Shown: positions 47,668 to 60,141 of the stretch, piece by piece
Numbering within the stretch: the first letter of the stretch is position 1
How the letters are laid out: each line of letters opens with the position of its first letter
From: Cunninghamia lanceolata
Taxonomy: Eukaryota > Streptophyta > Pinopsida > Cupressales > Cupressaceae
Reading direction: 5' to 3'
NCBI GenBank assembly: GCA_027924645.1
Contig: BSBN01001483.1
Coordinates: forward strand, 1,550,001 to 1,614,000
Length of the DNA: 64,000 bases
Made by a program: the position numbers and the translations under genes
Notes under the pieces: generated by a model
What the model was told of the DNA's origin: nothing
The model's input: only the letters and a program-made list of their open reading frames with translations
Database searches by the model: none

Positions 47668-48199
47668 TCATTCCCCTCTATTCGATGAAGAGAATATATT
47701 ACGAGTGGCCTTTGATCTTCGAGTGGATGGAGACGTGTATGAAGGTGGTCTACTACGAACCTGAGGGTTGCTCCTCTTATCTAGTAGTTCATGGATTTGT
47801 AGCTGTGACAATAAAAAGTATAGAAATTACATTATAAAAAATAAAACATTTAACAAAATAATTAGTTACCGCTACCATAAAATGTCTCCTCATTTGCCTT
47901 AGTACTAGGATTAGGCTATGGCAATGTCATGTCCTATAGAAACCATCCAGATAGAAATTAAACTTCAAATACTTAATCATTTGATTTTTCAAAAATAAAC
48001 AACTATAACAACGAATGTAATTTGAAATTTACTAATATACCTCATACCCCCGTCAAAGGCATGGAGCTATGAATCACAGAGGACACACCATGCTCCATTA
48101 CCCTATGAACTTCAGGAGGTGTCTCCGCAACATGCATCATCTGAAAATAAAACAACATTATTCAATTACGAAAACTAGAATAGTGATGCTAAATTGTTT

Positions 48200-49350
48200 T
48201 AAAAAAATTTAAAAAATAGTAGGATGAGAGATTCCACCTATTACTAAAAGTGATAAAAACACTGAGTATGCAGAAAGGAATGGAAATGGTCATGGTCAAA
48301 CTAATGAAACATATCAATCTAATGAAACATTATCAGGTTGTAGGAATAGAAATGGTCATGGTCCATTGCTAGAATATATTAGGCTCATGATTCAAAATTT
48401 GAGTAACACCTCTTTGCAGCTCAGAATGTCTCTGTTTTGACTCTATCTCTAGGTTTTCCATCTCATGTGGTGGATTTTTGAATTTCACTTTTCATTTGCA
48501 TGCATTCTATGGTGAACTCTCTTCTCTCTTCAACTAGTTGTGAACTCTTGTGAAGATTTGGCTCTCTTGGTGATGTACTATAGCTCTTTCTTATGCTTCC
48601 TCAAGTCACCATTGCTGTTGTACTCTTTTAGTACATGTTTATGTGAGTTCTTCGAGGAATTTGTGCTCTCTTTCATCTTAAAGAATATAGTAGTATTAAA
48701 TGAAGGGTCCTCATTAGACTTAGGTGGGTTAGATGTAGGATCAAAAGTAGGGATGGAAGAAATTGAGCCAATAGGATTGACATAGTTTGTAGGGGAATGG
48801 GTTAGTGTAGATTTGAAGATTTTGGTTAGGGGTTACTTGTTGCCCCCATAATTAATACCTTAAACCTAGATGATGTTGGAGTCAATCATATGATATATAA
48901 GATGTCATAGGCTCGTACCCCTCTCTGGTGCCATGTCCTGGGGTCTAATTGGTGGTAATTGAATGAGTTTATTAGAGAGAATTTGTCAAAGAATAGTATG
49001 GAGGCGATCAACAAGCTTTGGTAGACATGTATGGAATATGTTGTAGCATAGACAAGGCAGTGAGCTGTTTGAAAATATGCCTCAAAGAAATGTGGTCTCA
49101 TGGTAATGTCCTTGTCTATGCATTTTCTTGTCATGGCATTCCATGAGACCACATTTCTTTGAGGCATTTTTTCAAATAACTATATTGTAATTGAAATTTT
49201 GTCATCTATCAACATCTAGTTATTAGTTATGCAATGTCTAGTAATGTTTTGAGTTTGAAAGATGTGCAATGAAATGTAATCAATGATATAAATATAAAAT
49301 ACAAAAATCTAGTAAGTATAATTCATTAATTAAAATGTTTATTTTATTAC
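48200..49350. other. Intron-like or inserted DNA with PPR fragments
   Basis: This lies between two exon-like blocks of the minus-strand remnant. The plus strand at 49060-49106 reads ELFENMPQRNVVSW, and the minus strand at 49180-49120 reads LFEKMPQRNVVSWNAM. This is the hallmark of a plant PLS-class pentatricopeptide repeat. The pieces are too short for a gene. A frame at 48540-48785 has no recognisable domain. Confidence 0.5.
49068..49176. repeat. Perfect-looking hairpin made of two inverted PPR fragments
   Basis: Arms 49068-49103 and 49141-49176 are reverse complements with about two mismatches over 36 bases, separated by a 37-base loop. Both arms encode the same PPR motif, MPQRNVVSW, on opposite strands. 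The match stops abruptly on the outer side. A transcript would fold into a long near-perfect stem. Confidence 0.85.
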
Positions 49351-51018
49351 CTTTGTGAAGCTTTGACGTCCACCACCACTAGCAAGTGTTGCCATGAAAT
49401 CTCCAATATTAACTTATTCAACATCCAAAATCAGATATTAGAATACCATTCATATAATGATGCTATTCACATGTAATATTTATAATTGTTTACTAGTTAC
49501 ATACCCCAACAATAGGTGTCATAGTGTAATATGCATGTGGAGAACCGTTGAAAACTGCATCAATGCTATGACCTTGAAATTTCATTAAAATCATCAAACT
49601 AAATTAGTTAATCTTGGATTTCAAAAATGAAATTTAATAAATTACATTCAATGAACTTGCAAACATTTACCTGAGTATCAAGGCCAAAAGTCTCACTCAG
49701 GAGGGCATCTGTCATCACCATCTGCTCAGCTACAGATGTAGACTATGCACCTGCGTCCTGACTATCCATGGGGTCATAACCATAGGCTAACCTGCAAGCC
49801 TGACAAGTATGGGGTGGAACCCTTCTCCTCGAACTCTCCACCTGCCCACACTGTGCTGCAAGAATGGCATGCTCTATGATGCTCTGGGCCAAGGCAATAA
49901 TGGACCGAAGTGTCTCGACCTTAGCACTCTCTTTCACAATGGAAGGGATAGACACATGCTCATGGGCTAGTCTAGCGAGTGCTCGTCTCGCTGGCCGCTG
50001 TGGGTTAACACGTGCCCCTAGTCTATCCTATGCTGACCCCCCACCTCTACCCTGGAAGTCTTGCATATCAAAATAGTTTGGTACTTTATTTTTTACAAAC
50101 TCGCAGTAGAATTTCCTCAAAAAGTATTGTGGGACCTCATTATTATTGCATGGAGGATGGTCAAAAATCATCCACCACCTCTGCCCAAAATTGTCCCTTA
50201 TCACTTGGTTGTTGCACCAATGGATAGGGAACCTCTTGCATGTAAGGGGTAGAGGTTGATTTGTTCGTGGGTTTGTAAAAATGGAACACAAGTCCAATTT
50301 TGTAATTTGTTTATTTTTTAGTTGCTCATATGACAACTTGTCTGCATAGTACTCTCTAAATTCTCTTCTCTTTTCTGCCCAACTAAATATTTTCTTGCTA
50401 ATTGAATCTACATTTGATAACATAGATTCAAGAGATTGAGCAAGCGTGGATCTATGCAAGGTTGAAGTTGCAGGATCTTTCAACCTTGCAATTATGTTCT
50501 CAATTTGTTTTTTATTGTTTTTAATTTGCCCCATTAGATTTTATTATGTTCTAGGGGCATGTTGAGGAATGAATGGAGGTGTTTGTTGTTGGGGTTCTTC
50601 TTCAGCAGGTATTTCATGTTCAAGTGATTCAGGATTTTGTGGATTTTTAGGAGGAGGAGGAGGTGCATTATCAATTCCTATCAATTAAGGAAATTTACAT
50701 CAAAAATCAACTTAAACTTACCTATTTAGAAACAAATTCACACAAAAAAACAAATACAACTCACTCCTTTGGTCTCTCCGATGTCATGGCCACATTTTGG
50801 CGATGAATCGACAAGAATTTGGTGTCAAAACTGGTCTCCAATAACGTGAGCGCGCTCCTTAGGGTTGGCAAACCGTGGGTGCATGAAAATAAAATGAATA
50901 AATGAGACTCAATGCATGTTTTTTTAATAGTAAAACAAAATGCGCTCACATTATGTCTTACAAGTTTTTAAAAAAAATTGGCCACTTTTTGGCCCCCCAA
51001 CTTTTTGCACCCGCCCGT

Positions 51019-51669
51019 TATGGTGTTTAGGGATTTGCCTCAGTCAAATATCTAGATAGCATTCAAGCTTCCCAACACCATTGTTTAATAGAGAGTGTGT
51101 GCCCTTACAGGGCAGAGGCTAAACATAAATCAATGATGATGAAATCAAATGATGATGACCACAAATGATATCACCTATGTGATGAAACCCTTAGGAGGAT
51201 GAATGCTCTTCAACTCATAAGGAGATATAGATGATAACTTCAAAAACCTGCAACAACACACAATGAGAATACAAATCTACTCTAGAATCACAATGAATGC
51301 TTTGAATGCTCTTTTCTCCAATGCTTCAAATTAGCTATCACCATCTAGGTTCATAATGAATTGAAAAACACACTTATATATGTTTTCCCGATGACATTCA
51401 TCAAATTAACCAAAAGAGCCAACAAGGAGAAATCCTTTTAAAGGTCCTATGTCGACATCCATTTGAATTTGCCCTGACCAAGGTGCCCAAGTCCCAAGGT
51501 ACCTTTTTGGTCCAGGGTAAGGCTAAGCATGGGTCCCTTGTTCCCAATTTGCATTAGTTTTGGGGGATTTTGCATCGTGATGAATATTTTGAATATATAA
51601 TGTAATCACAGAGACCTAGGAGCTAAACAAGGAAGTAAAATGACATGTGTCCACTTTTTACTCCATAAC
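51019..51669 (-). repeat. 3' LTR part of the second family member
   Basis: It shares phrases such as atggtgtttag, ttgcctcagtcaa and agagagtgtgtgccctta with 32784-33453. It ends ccataaca, equivalent to cgatgttaca at 33453. The LTR's other end cannot be fixed because similarity to the first family member stops at about 51019. 50785-51018 shows nothing else. Confidence 0.65.
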
Positions 51670-52307
51670 ATTTAAGCCCCACTTTTATGTGTGTATGATC
51701 TTACGATTAGTGCGTGCATTAAAGTATGGTCGAAGCACATCAAACACATCAATCACTAGAGCGAAGACACACCCTAAGTTCGGAAGACCATTTCTAGCCC
51801 CCAAGCTTAGGCAGACATAAGAAAACACCTAACAGTCACATAAAACACAAAGAATATAGTAAGGAAGCATGCAATACATGAAGAAGACAGTAAATCATGC
51901 AATACATGTAGAAAACATCAATGTAGTCACGTAATACACGAGGCATACACAAAGAGAAGACATGATTAAATAATTATATATATAACCATAACTCGGTGAT
52001 AGGGGGAGCTCGTTGCTACACACCACCATCAATGGCACATAAAACACACCATGTGGGGGGAGCTCATTGCTACACACCACCACAAAACACACAACATGGG
52101 GGGGTCATCACAACGCGCCCACTAAAACATGCAAAACACACAAGGAAGATACACGAAATACACAAGCATTGTAAAGTATGTTGTCGACACACTATACATC
52201 TTATACATGACAAACACAAGCGATAGGGAGGAGCTCATCACTACACTCCACTATCTAAGACATGCCAAACACACCTAATGGTTGAGCTATGCTACCACAA
52301 CCACCAA
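51670..52307 (-). other. Purine tract and 3' non-coding region of the second family member
   Basis: On the minus strand AAAAGTGGGGCTTAAA precedes the LTR. The following 600 bp have no gene. A phrase ggggagctc(a/g)ttgctacacaccacca occurs at 52003 and 52058, with a weaker copy at 52230. The region ends at the chromovirus insertion, whose left flank is accaa. Confidence 0.6.
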
Positions 52308-53711
52308 TGTAACATACACCCCTGGTATATGTCGGCTCTGTATCTATTTTTTTGTGTTTTTCCGATGGTTTTGGGTTTAGGTTTTCATTGCATGTTTTTG
52401 CATGTATTGATATTGCATTGACAACATAGAATACAAAGCATATATCGAAAACCTAGAAAATATATAATGAATTTGCATAAACAAAAGATGACCCAGATCA
52501 TAAAATGTACTAAAACTAATTATAGTGACATACCCATGAGAAAAATCTTCAACTTGGTTTTATTGCCGAAATTGGTCCAGCATACATGGCCACATGAAAC
52601 CACCAAGAAATGTCTACAATGAAGTCTTCTATTAAAAATGGAACTACAGTTACAACATATGATACTAAACGCCCAGATTTGAGGTTTTAGAGGTCAAAGA
52701 AAGTAGTGAAAATGGCTTCCAAGAACCCACGTACACATGCAACAATAGTACAACCTATGTGGGAGTATAAACCATCAACTAATAAATGATATTCAATGAA
52801 AAACCTCCTTAGAACTAATCTGAATACACCTATAGATAGTAGATGACTGATATCAACTCTTATGGTGCCCAATACTTATCCCACGAACCTTCAAAATGTA
52901 GTACAACTAGCCTAGGAATTGTACGGCCCTAGGAATAACCCTCACAAATAGCTTCAATCTCATTAGAAAATAACTCAGAATCTCTGCTCCAAATGTTCTC
53001 TACGAACCAACAATCAAAATCTTTGAAAACTTATCAAAACTATACCAAAATATCTCAAAGAAAGCTCAAGTGAAACTCCAGAATGAAGTCTCCAACTCCC
53101 TCTCTTGATACAATCTTGCATGCATGAGGAAAGGCGAATTTGCAAAGGTTTTCGTCTCCACAAATTGATAGTAAACCCTAGAGACAAGCTCCAAAATGCC
53201 AAAGCACAACAATCTCCAAAAGAGAGCCAAAATCCAATATTCTCGCATTACCAAATGAGGCTCACTTTAGTTTTTTTGTTTCCTCCAAACCCCCAACGCC
53301 CAAGATGAATTTATTTTATTATTTTAATTTACAACTTAAAATCTCCTTATGTCCCCTTGTGCCTTGGGCACCCATCTCCTAGTCATGTCACTTTTAGTTA
53401 CAACTTTATTTTATAAAGTGACATTATATTATAACTTAAAGTTATATTGGTCTCATAAAGTAACATAAGTTAAATCTTTAATTTAACTTATATTTTATCG
53501 AATGGAGCTTCTAGACATATCGAGACCATGGAGACTCGTGCATCAATCATCCACAACTAGCTTGCTAAAGATAGTAAGTGCTCAGCTCATGACTTACTAT
53601 AAATAGTAAGTCCTTGGAATGACTTCCTAAACACCTCCATTAGCCTACAGAAGTCAAATTATAGGCTAACCTTGGTCCACTGGTGTAATGAACTACATGG
53701 GGGACATTACA
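52308..53711 (-). repeat. 3' LTR of the chromovirus
   Basis: 1,404 bp. On the minus strand it starts TGTAATGTCCCCC and ends GGTGTATGTTACA. The last codons of pol run into its first bases. It lacks about 40 bp present in the 5' LTR near 59300-59340. Confidence 0.93.
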
Positions 53712-54925
53712 TCCCACCCTTCCCAAGATTGCTTGTCCTCAAGAAACCTCAACTCTGGATGCTGCAATATCTGTTCACCCTCCCAAGTAGCATCCTCCAC
53801 TGGTAAATTCTTCCATTTGAATAAGTATTATCTAATAATCCATCTCCTCAAGTATCTCTCCCAGGTGTCAATGATAGCTTCAGGTACTAGGATCAACTTC
53901 CCCTCCTCATCCAATGGTGGAAGCTCAACTAATGGAATTATGTTGTGGCCAAGAGCTTTCTTCAGCCTGGAAACATGGAAAACATTGTGCACCCTACTAT
54001 TTGATGGTAATTCAAGCTCATATGCCACTTCACCCACTCTTCTAATAATCCTAAATGGACCATAAAATCTAGGTTTCAATTTTTTTGATCCACTCTTCTT
54101 GAGAGTGGACTGCCTGTAGGGTTGGAGCCTCAAATACACCATGTCTCCAACCTCAAAACTCCTCTCTACTCGGTGTTGATCAGGATACAACTTCTGTTGA
54201 TTCTGTGTCTGATGTGTATTGTCCTTAAATTCCCTTAGAATGTCCTGGCTGTCTTGCAAAAGATTATTTGCCTTAGGCACCTGCCTATCACCAAGCAAGA
54301 GATATGTAAAGCATGGGGCACCATAACCATACAGTGCCCTAAAAGGAGTCATCTGAATAGACATGTGATGAGTAGTATTGTAGTAGTACTCCCCTAAGTG
54401 CAACCATCTGATCCAAGCTTTTTGCTGCCCTGACACATAATTGCGTAGGTACCCCTCTAACCATTTGTTCACCACCTATGTTTGGCTATCTATCTACGGG
54501 TGGTAGCTGGTGTTAGGAGTCAACTCTATACCACATAGTCTGAATAACTCCTGCCAAAATAAACTCAAGAACTTGTTGTCCCTGTCACTGACTATGCTTT
54601 TGGATACCTCGTGTAACCTGCATATCTCCCTAAAGAATAAATCAGCCACCTGAGCAGCTGTAAAGGTTGCTAAAATGGCAAAGAAGTGTGTAAATTTAGT
54701 GAGTCTATCAACCACCACATAGATACAGTCCTTCCCCTATACCTTAGGCATCCCTGTAATGAAGTCCTTGGAGATACATTCCCACTTTTGATTGGGAATC
54801 AACAATGGCTATAATAATCCTACTGGAAAGGTATGCTCGTGCTTATTCTACTGGAAAATGGGACACTCACGAACATACTTCTACACTTCCTCCTTTAGCC
54901 CTTTCCATGTGAACCTCTCTCAAAT
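53693..54925 (-). pseudogene. Integrase and chromodomain of the chromovirus
   Basis: The integrase core is recognisable: VVVDRLTKFTHF (first Asp) and SIVSDRDNKFLSLFWQELF (second Asp). The catalytic Glu region is broken: after NTSYHP the expected Q is a stop and the Glu codon is also affected (VDSQT-stop-VVNKWLEGYLR). The C-terminal part KPRFYGPFRIIRRVGEVAYELELP is the chromovirus GPF/Y module. It is followed, after a stop at 53826, by a chromodomain: YLFKWKNLPVEDATWEGEQI. The frame ends at a TAG at 53693-53695, inside the LTR. The chromodomain of this family guides integration to modified chromatin. Confidence 0.88.
53712..53726 (-). other. Polypurine tract of the chromovirus, inside the coding frame
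   Basis: The minus strand CTTGGGAAGGGTGGGA touches the LTR start TGTAATG. The same bases encode the end of pol (SWEGWD). Confidence 0.85.
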
Positions 54926-57023
54926 CTATTTATATGTCTTGAAGAATCCAGGATGGCCAGCCATTGGTGTGTCATGGAAAGTTTTTATCACCTTATGTTT
55001 AAACTGTGAATTAGGCACCAAGAATATCTTGTCGTTGTATATAATCAAGTCATTCACCACAGAATACCTCTCGTCATTATTAGTGCCCTCAATGACTCTT
55101 GTTGCCCAAGAGTCCTTAACATATTCTGCTATAATCATCTCTCTCCAATCAGCAGAGATCTCCCCAACTAAGCACAAGTGAGGTCGATGTGATAAGGCAT
55201 CTACAACTATGTTCCTCTTGCCCTTGACATACTCGATGTCAAAATCATATGCCTGTAACCTGCTCACCCACTTTTGTTGTCTATCATTCAGGTCCTTTTG
55301 CTTCATAAGATATTTGATGCTATTATGATCAGTCCTGATTATAAATTTTCCCCCAACGAAATAAGGCCTGAATTTGGCCAATGCATGCATGATGCCCAGC
55401 ATCTCTCGGTCATACACTAAGTAGCTCCTCTCCACACCCTAAATTTTTCTGCTCTCAAAGGCTATTGGGTGCTTCTCCTGCATGAGTACTGCCTCAATCC
55501 CCTCTTCAGAAGCATCACACTGTAACTTGAATGGTTTGGTGAAGTCTGGGATTGCTAGTACTGGGCATGTAGACATCAAGTGTTTGAATTTGTTAAAGCA
55601 TTGTTGGGCTATGTCACTCCACTCAAAGGCTCCTTTCTTCATCAAATCAGTCAATGGTGCTGCTATATGTGAGAAGCCCTTCACAAACCATCTGTAAAAA
55701 CCACAGAGTCCAAAAAAACCCTTAAGTTGTGTGAGGTTTGTTGGTGGAGGCCAATCAACAATGGCGTTATTTTTTTCTAGATCCACTCTGACCCCATCTG
55801 CACTGATAATATGGCGAAGGTAAAGTAACTCTGTCATACCAAAATCACATTTGGATTCCTTGGCATAAAGTGACTTACTCTCCAATATGCTCAGTACCTC
55901 CTCAAGGTGTCTCATGTGGTCCTCCCAAGTCATATTGAAAATCATCAAAGAAGATCAAAACAAAATTCCTAAGCTGCTGTCTAAATATCTGATTCATACA
56001 ACTCTGGAAAGTCACAGGTGCATTGGTTAACCTGAAAGGCATCACTAGAAACTTGATGTGACCGTAAGGACACCTGAAGGCTGTCTTCTCTATATCCTCG
56101 GCCCTCATGTGAATCTGATGGTATCCAGACCTCAAATCAATTTTGGAAAAATAACAGGCACCATGTAACTTGTCTATCAACTCATCTATCCTTGGAATGG
56201 GGTACATGTTCTTAATAGTTTTCTTGTTTAATGCCCTATAATCTATACACATCTTGATTGTCCCATCCTTCTTTTTGACAAGAACAACTGTAGAAGCAAA
56301 TGGGCTTACTGGGCCGGATATGTCCCATCTCTAGTAGCTCCTTAATGGTTTTTCAATTTCATCCTTGAGCCTCTTCGGATGATGGTAAGAAGTGATCATG
56401 ATGGGCTTGGTCCCATCCTCTAGCTCAATAACATGTTCTATGCCTCTATCAAGAGGCACTCCTGGTGTTATATCTCCAAACACCTTACTGTGCTTGGATA
56501 AAAGCTTCTGAGTATCAGGATGATAGTTGTCCTTCTGTCGTGGTGGGGACTCTGGCATAATAAGGCACTCTGCTGACCACTCTACCTAGTCATGTCTCAA
56601 TAGCCTCTCCATCCTCTTCAATGACACCACCAAAGGTCCACCATCTGATAGGCCTCTAAGGAAAATTTTCTTTCAATTGTATTCAAATCTAATCTCCATC
56701 TTTTTCACATTCATGGTGAACTCCTCTAACTAGCTCATCCAATGCATGCCAAGTACAACATCTGTATCCCCAATGCCAACAACATAGAAGTCATCTACCA
56801 GCTCATACTCACCCATGACTATCTTCAATCCTGATATCTTTCTGTTGCACTGCATTTTGAATCAGTCGGCTACCATCACCTTGAAGTCTTCAAATTCCTC
56901 TGTCTTCAACCCCCTGCGAGCTTCCAACCCCTTGTCAATAAAATAATGTGCAGCTCCCATATCAATGAGGGTAATAATGTGCTCTCCACTAAGTACACCA
57001 TGTACCCTGAAAGAACCAACCTT
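54926..57023 (-). pseudogene. Protease, reverse transcriptase and RNase H of the chromovirus
   Basis: A protease strand is seen after gag (GEHIITLIDMGAAHYFID, the DSGA position reading DMGA). RT shows [52 protein letters not shown] and the catalytic box as FFDD. A frameshift directly after FFDD (near 55945) and stops at 56329, 55437 and elsewhere kill it. RNase H keeps QCDASEEGIEAVLMQ (Asp), SYLVYDREMLGIMHAL (Glu) and FIIRTDHNSIKYL (Asp). The zinc-binding H2C2 of integrase begins at HDTPMAGHPGFFKTYK (54926). Confidence 0.92.
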
Positions 57024-58659
57024 CTAGAAATTGGAAAGCTGGGCAAGAGTACCACCACTACTAGCACTATGTTGTGATGCTCTCTCATCTCCACTATCCC
57101 CATGATCTGAAGGTTGATCTGAGTCTGAATCAAATGCCTCTGATTGAGTCTCCTTAGTTGAATAGTACTCGATCAATTTGACCTTAGCCTTGTGTGGACA
57201 CTTATGCGAGGGATCCCATGGTTCTTTGTAATGAAAGCAAAGTTTCTTCCTCCTATATTCATTGAGTTGATCATCTGTTAACCTATTCAATTTGTCCTTA
57301 TGCTGCTCAACATCTCTATGGAAGGGCCTCTTCTCCTTTTCCTTATCCCTCTTGTGTGGAAACCCCTTAGATTGAAAATTTCTCCTCCACACTGATGACT
57401 CCATATCTTGGGCCTTCTCCATGGCCTCTTGGAGTGAAATAGGGTCAAAACCCTTAACCCAACCAGGAAGTGGGTCCGACAATCCATCAATGAAGAGAAT
57501 AATCAATCTGCGCTCAGAACCATCTGGGACCATAACAGATAGGTCATGGAACTCAGAAATGTAGGAGTCAACTGATCCACCCTGCCTCAACTGCGCCAAC
57601 TCCTTAAACTGTAATTATGGGTCCTTCTTATCAAACCTGTCGATCAATCTAGCTGTGAACTCTACGTATGATGTAATCTGATCATGACCCAGTGTGACCT
57701 TCCCGTTGCTCCACCACTTATGTGTTGCCCCCTCCAAATGTAATGATGCCTACGTAATGGCGTCCTCCTCAAGAATGGGACTAATATGCAAGTAGCTATC
57801 CAATTTCTGGACCCAAGCTCTCGTGGTGGTTTTACCTGATCCATTAAAGTAGGGAAGTACCATTTTACTTACCTTCTTCTGCAACTCCTGGTTCTAAGGT
57901 CTACCTCCCTTGCAAGGTCTGTTCTTTATTCTAATTTTAGAGTACTCTGCAAAGGTCATCTCGGCCCTAAACTCTACACTAGAAGCTCTCCAATACCTCA
58001 GAATCTCCTCCTGAAACTTAGCCTATGTGGGATCCTATTCAGGAAGTTGGTTCCTGGGAACAAAAATGGGTATGCCAAGTCTATCCCCTGCTGGAAACTG
58101 TGAAGCCCTCCTATGAGTAACTGAAGCCTCACCCTCTATCATATCTAAACCTATGTCTATCCTTCTGGTTTTTGTCCCCATTATTCTTGTCTCCCTGGTT
58201 CCTATCACCATTGTGTCTATCACCCACATTATTCTTGCTTCTATCTCCTCCATTATCCCTATTTCTATCATTGATGTTGTTTCATTTCTTGTCACCTCCA
58301 TTATACTTGTTCTTGTTACGGTGATTATCCCTATTATTCCTGCCATCTCAGGGTGCTAGCTACTCTAAAAGGTGTGCTATCTCTACATGTGACTCTCTCA
58401 ACTCCTTCCGAGACTCACGCAACTCTCTCTCCATGGCTAACTGACTCCTAGTGAGCACATTAAGAATCTCACACATGCTCAGTTTTTCTTTATCCCTATC
58501 ACCCATCTCTCCTGTAGGATCTGTAACTGGTGGTAACTCTCCTAAAAATGGATCCTCTATGGGTACTCCCTCATGTACCAACTATGGAATCTGTATGTCC
58601 GGCTCTGACCTGTTTCTTCTCAAATTGTAGTGATGTGATAATGGTGGTACAATAGACAT
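57024..58659 (-). pseudogene. gag of the chromovirus
   Basis: The ATG at 58659 lies about 50 nt after the PBS (MSIVPPLSHHYNLRRNRSEP). A coiled-coil stretch (RELRESRKELRESHVEI) and an Asn/Asp/Gly/Arg-rich low-complexity region follow. Then comes the gag core, best kept in 57024-57599: GGSVDSYISEFHDLSVMV, LIILFIDGLSDPLPGWV and a knuckle remnant CFHYKEPWDPSHKCP. This is CX2C-like with the first Cys pair altered to C-F-H-Y. Stops and frameshifts lie between 57600 and 58570. Confidence 0.8.
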
Positions 58660-58707
58660 AACTCACTGCATGTTGGTATCCAGATCACAGGATGGCAGAA
58701 TCTTCTA

Positions 58708-58718
58708 CTCTAATACCA
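58708..58718 (-). other. tRNA-Met-type PBS of the chromovirus (one change)
   Basis: The minus strand reads TGGTATTAGAG one base after the LTR end; the standard sequence is TGGTATCAGAG, so a C-to-T change has occurred. Confidence 0.85.
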
Positions 58719-58719
58719 C

Positions 58720-60141
58720 TATAACATACACCCCTAATATATGTCAGCTCTGTATGTGTTTTTCCGATGGTTTTGGGTTTAGGTTTTCATTGCATGTTTT
58801 TGCATGTATTGATATTGCATTGACAACATAGAATACAAAGTATATATCGAAAACCCAAAAAATATATAATGAATTTGCATAAACAAAAGATGACCCAGAT
58901 CATAAAATGCACTAAAACTAATTTTAGTGGCATACCCATGAGAAAAATCTTCAACTTGGTTTTATTGCCGAAACTGGTCCATCATACATGGCCACATGAA
59001 ACTACCAAGAAATTTCTACAATGAAGTCTTCTATTAAAAATGGAACTACAGTTACAACATATGATATTGGATGCCCAAATTTGAGGTGTTAGAGGTCAAA
59101 GAAAGTAGCGAAAATGGCTTCTAAGAACCCACATACACCTGCAGCAATAGTACGGCCTGCCTAGGAGTATAAACTAGCAACTAATAAATGATATTCAATG
59201 CAAAACCTCCTCAAATCTGATTTGAATACAATTTCAGATAGTAGATGACCAATATCAACTCTTATGGTGCCCAATACTCATCCCATGAACCTTCAAAATG
59301 TTTGCAAATAGTACAGCTGCTTGTGCACTGGTACGACCAGCCTAGGAATTGTACGGCCCCAACAATAACCCTCACAAATAGCTTCAATCTCCTCAGAAAA
59401 TAACTTAGAATCTCTGCTCTAAATGTTCTCTACGAACCAGGAATCAAAATCTTTGAAAACTTATCAAAATGATACCAAAATACCTCAAAGAAAGCTCAAG
59501 TGAAACTCCAAAATGAAGTCTCAAACTCCCTCTCCTAATACGATCTTACACACACAAGGAAAGGCAAATTTGCAGATGTTTTCATCTCCACAAGTTGATA
59601 GCAAACATTAGAGCCAAGCTCCAAAATGCCAAAGCACAACAATCTCCAAAAGAGTGCCAAAATCCAATATTCTCGCATAACCAAATGAGGCTCACTTTAG
59701 TCTTTTTGTTTCCACCAAACCCCCAACGCCCAAGATGAATTTCTTTTATTATTTTAATTTACAACTTAAAATCTCCTTATGTCCCCTTGTACCTTGGGCG
59801 CCCATCTCCTAGTCATGTCACTTTTACTTACAACTTTATTTTATAAAGTGACATTATATTATAACTTAAAGTTATATTGGTCTCATAAAGTAACATAAGC
59901 TAAATATTTAATTTAACTTATATTTTATTGAATGGAGCTTCTAGACATATCAAGACCATGGAGACTCATGCATCGATCATCTGCAACTGGCCTGCTAAAG
60001 ATAGTAAGTGCTCGGCTCATGACTTACTATAAATAGTAAGTCCCTAAAATGACTTCCTAAACACCTCCATTAGCCTATGGAAGTCGAATTATAGGCTAAC
60101 CCTGGTCCACTGGTGCAATGAGCTAGATGGGGGACATTACA
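58720..60141 (-). repeat. 5' LTR of the chromovirus
   Basis: 1,422 bp, matching 52308-53711. Its inner end reads TATA where the other copy has TGTA in plus orientation, a mutated terminal dinucleotide. No gene is present. Confidence 0.93.

Larger units (their letters stand above)
47668..50945 (-). pseudogene. Multi-exon gene remnant of unknown function
   Basis: Minus-strand exon-like blocks are bounded by good splice sites. The main exon runs from an acceptor (ttgatag) near 50683 to 49672, ending CTCAG|GTAAAT. Further blocks lie near 49508-49577 (acceptor TTTCAAG, donor GTATGT), 49354-49421 (donor GTAATA), 48050-48140 (acceptor TTTTCAG), 47866-47935 and a final exon 47668-47802 ending in TGA. 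The protein starts Pro-rich (NAPPPPPKNP), has two adjacent stops near 50540, then a 168-codon helical, basic region with WWMIFDHPPCNNNEVPQYFL. A region of Ala/Arg-rich helices (RPARRALARLAHEHVSIPS) and a Ser/Arg-rich end follow. Frames do not join cleanly across the last junctions. A possible first exon (MTSERPKE) lies near 50761-50784. I do not recognise the family; a host gene fragment or a DNA-transposon accessory gene are both possible. Confidence 0.42.
52308..60141 (-). mobile_element. Chromovirus (Ty3/gypsy with chromodomain), nested
   Basis: LTRs are 58720-60141 (5') and 52308-53711 (3'), about 1.4 kb and some 6% different by eye. The flanks accaa (52303-52307) and gccaa (60142-60146) are a target duplication with one change. 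A tRNA-Met-type PBS lies at 58708-58718 and a purine tract at 53712-53726. The interior has gag, protease, RT, RNase H, integrase and a C-terminal chromodomain in that order, all on the minus strand and broken by stops. It is complete in structure but dead. Confidence 0.93.

Noticed and set aside
48540..48785. Plus-strand 81-codon frame as a host gene
   Set aside because: It is Cys/Phe/Leu-rich with no motif, inside intron-like DNA and without supporting signals.
58035..58359. Ile/Val/Thr-rich frames on both strands as membrane proteins
   Set aside because: They are frame-shifted readings of the Asn/Asp/Arg/Gly low-complexity part of the chromovirus gag.
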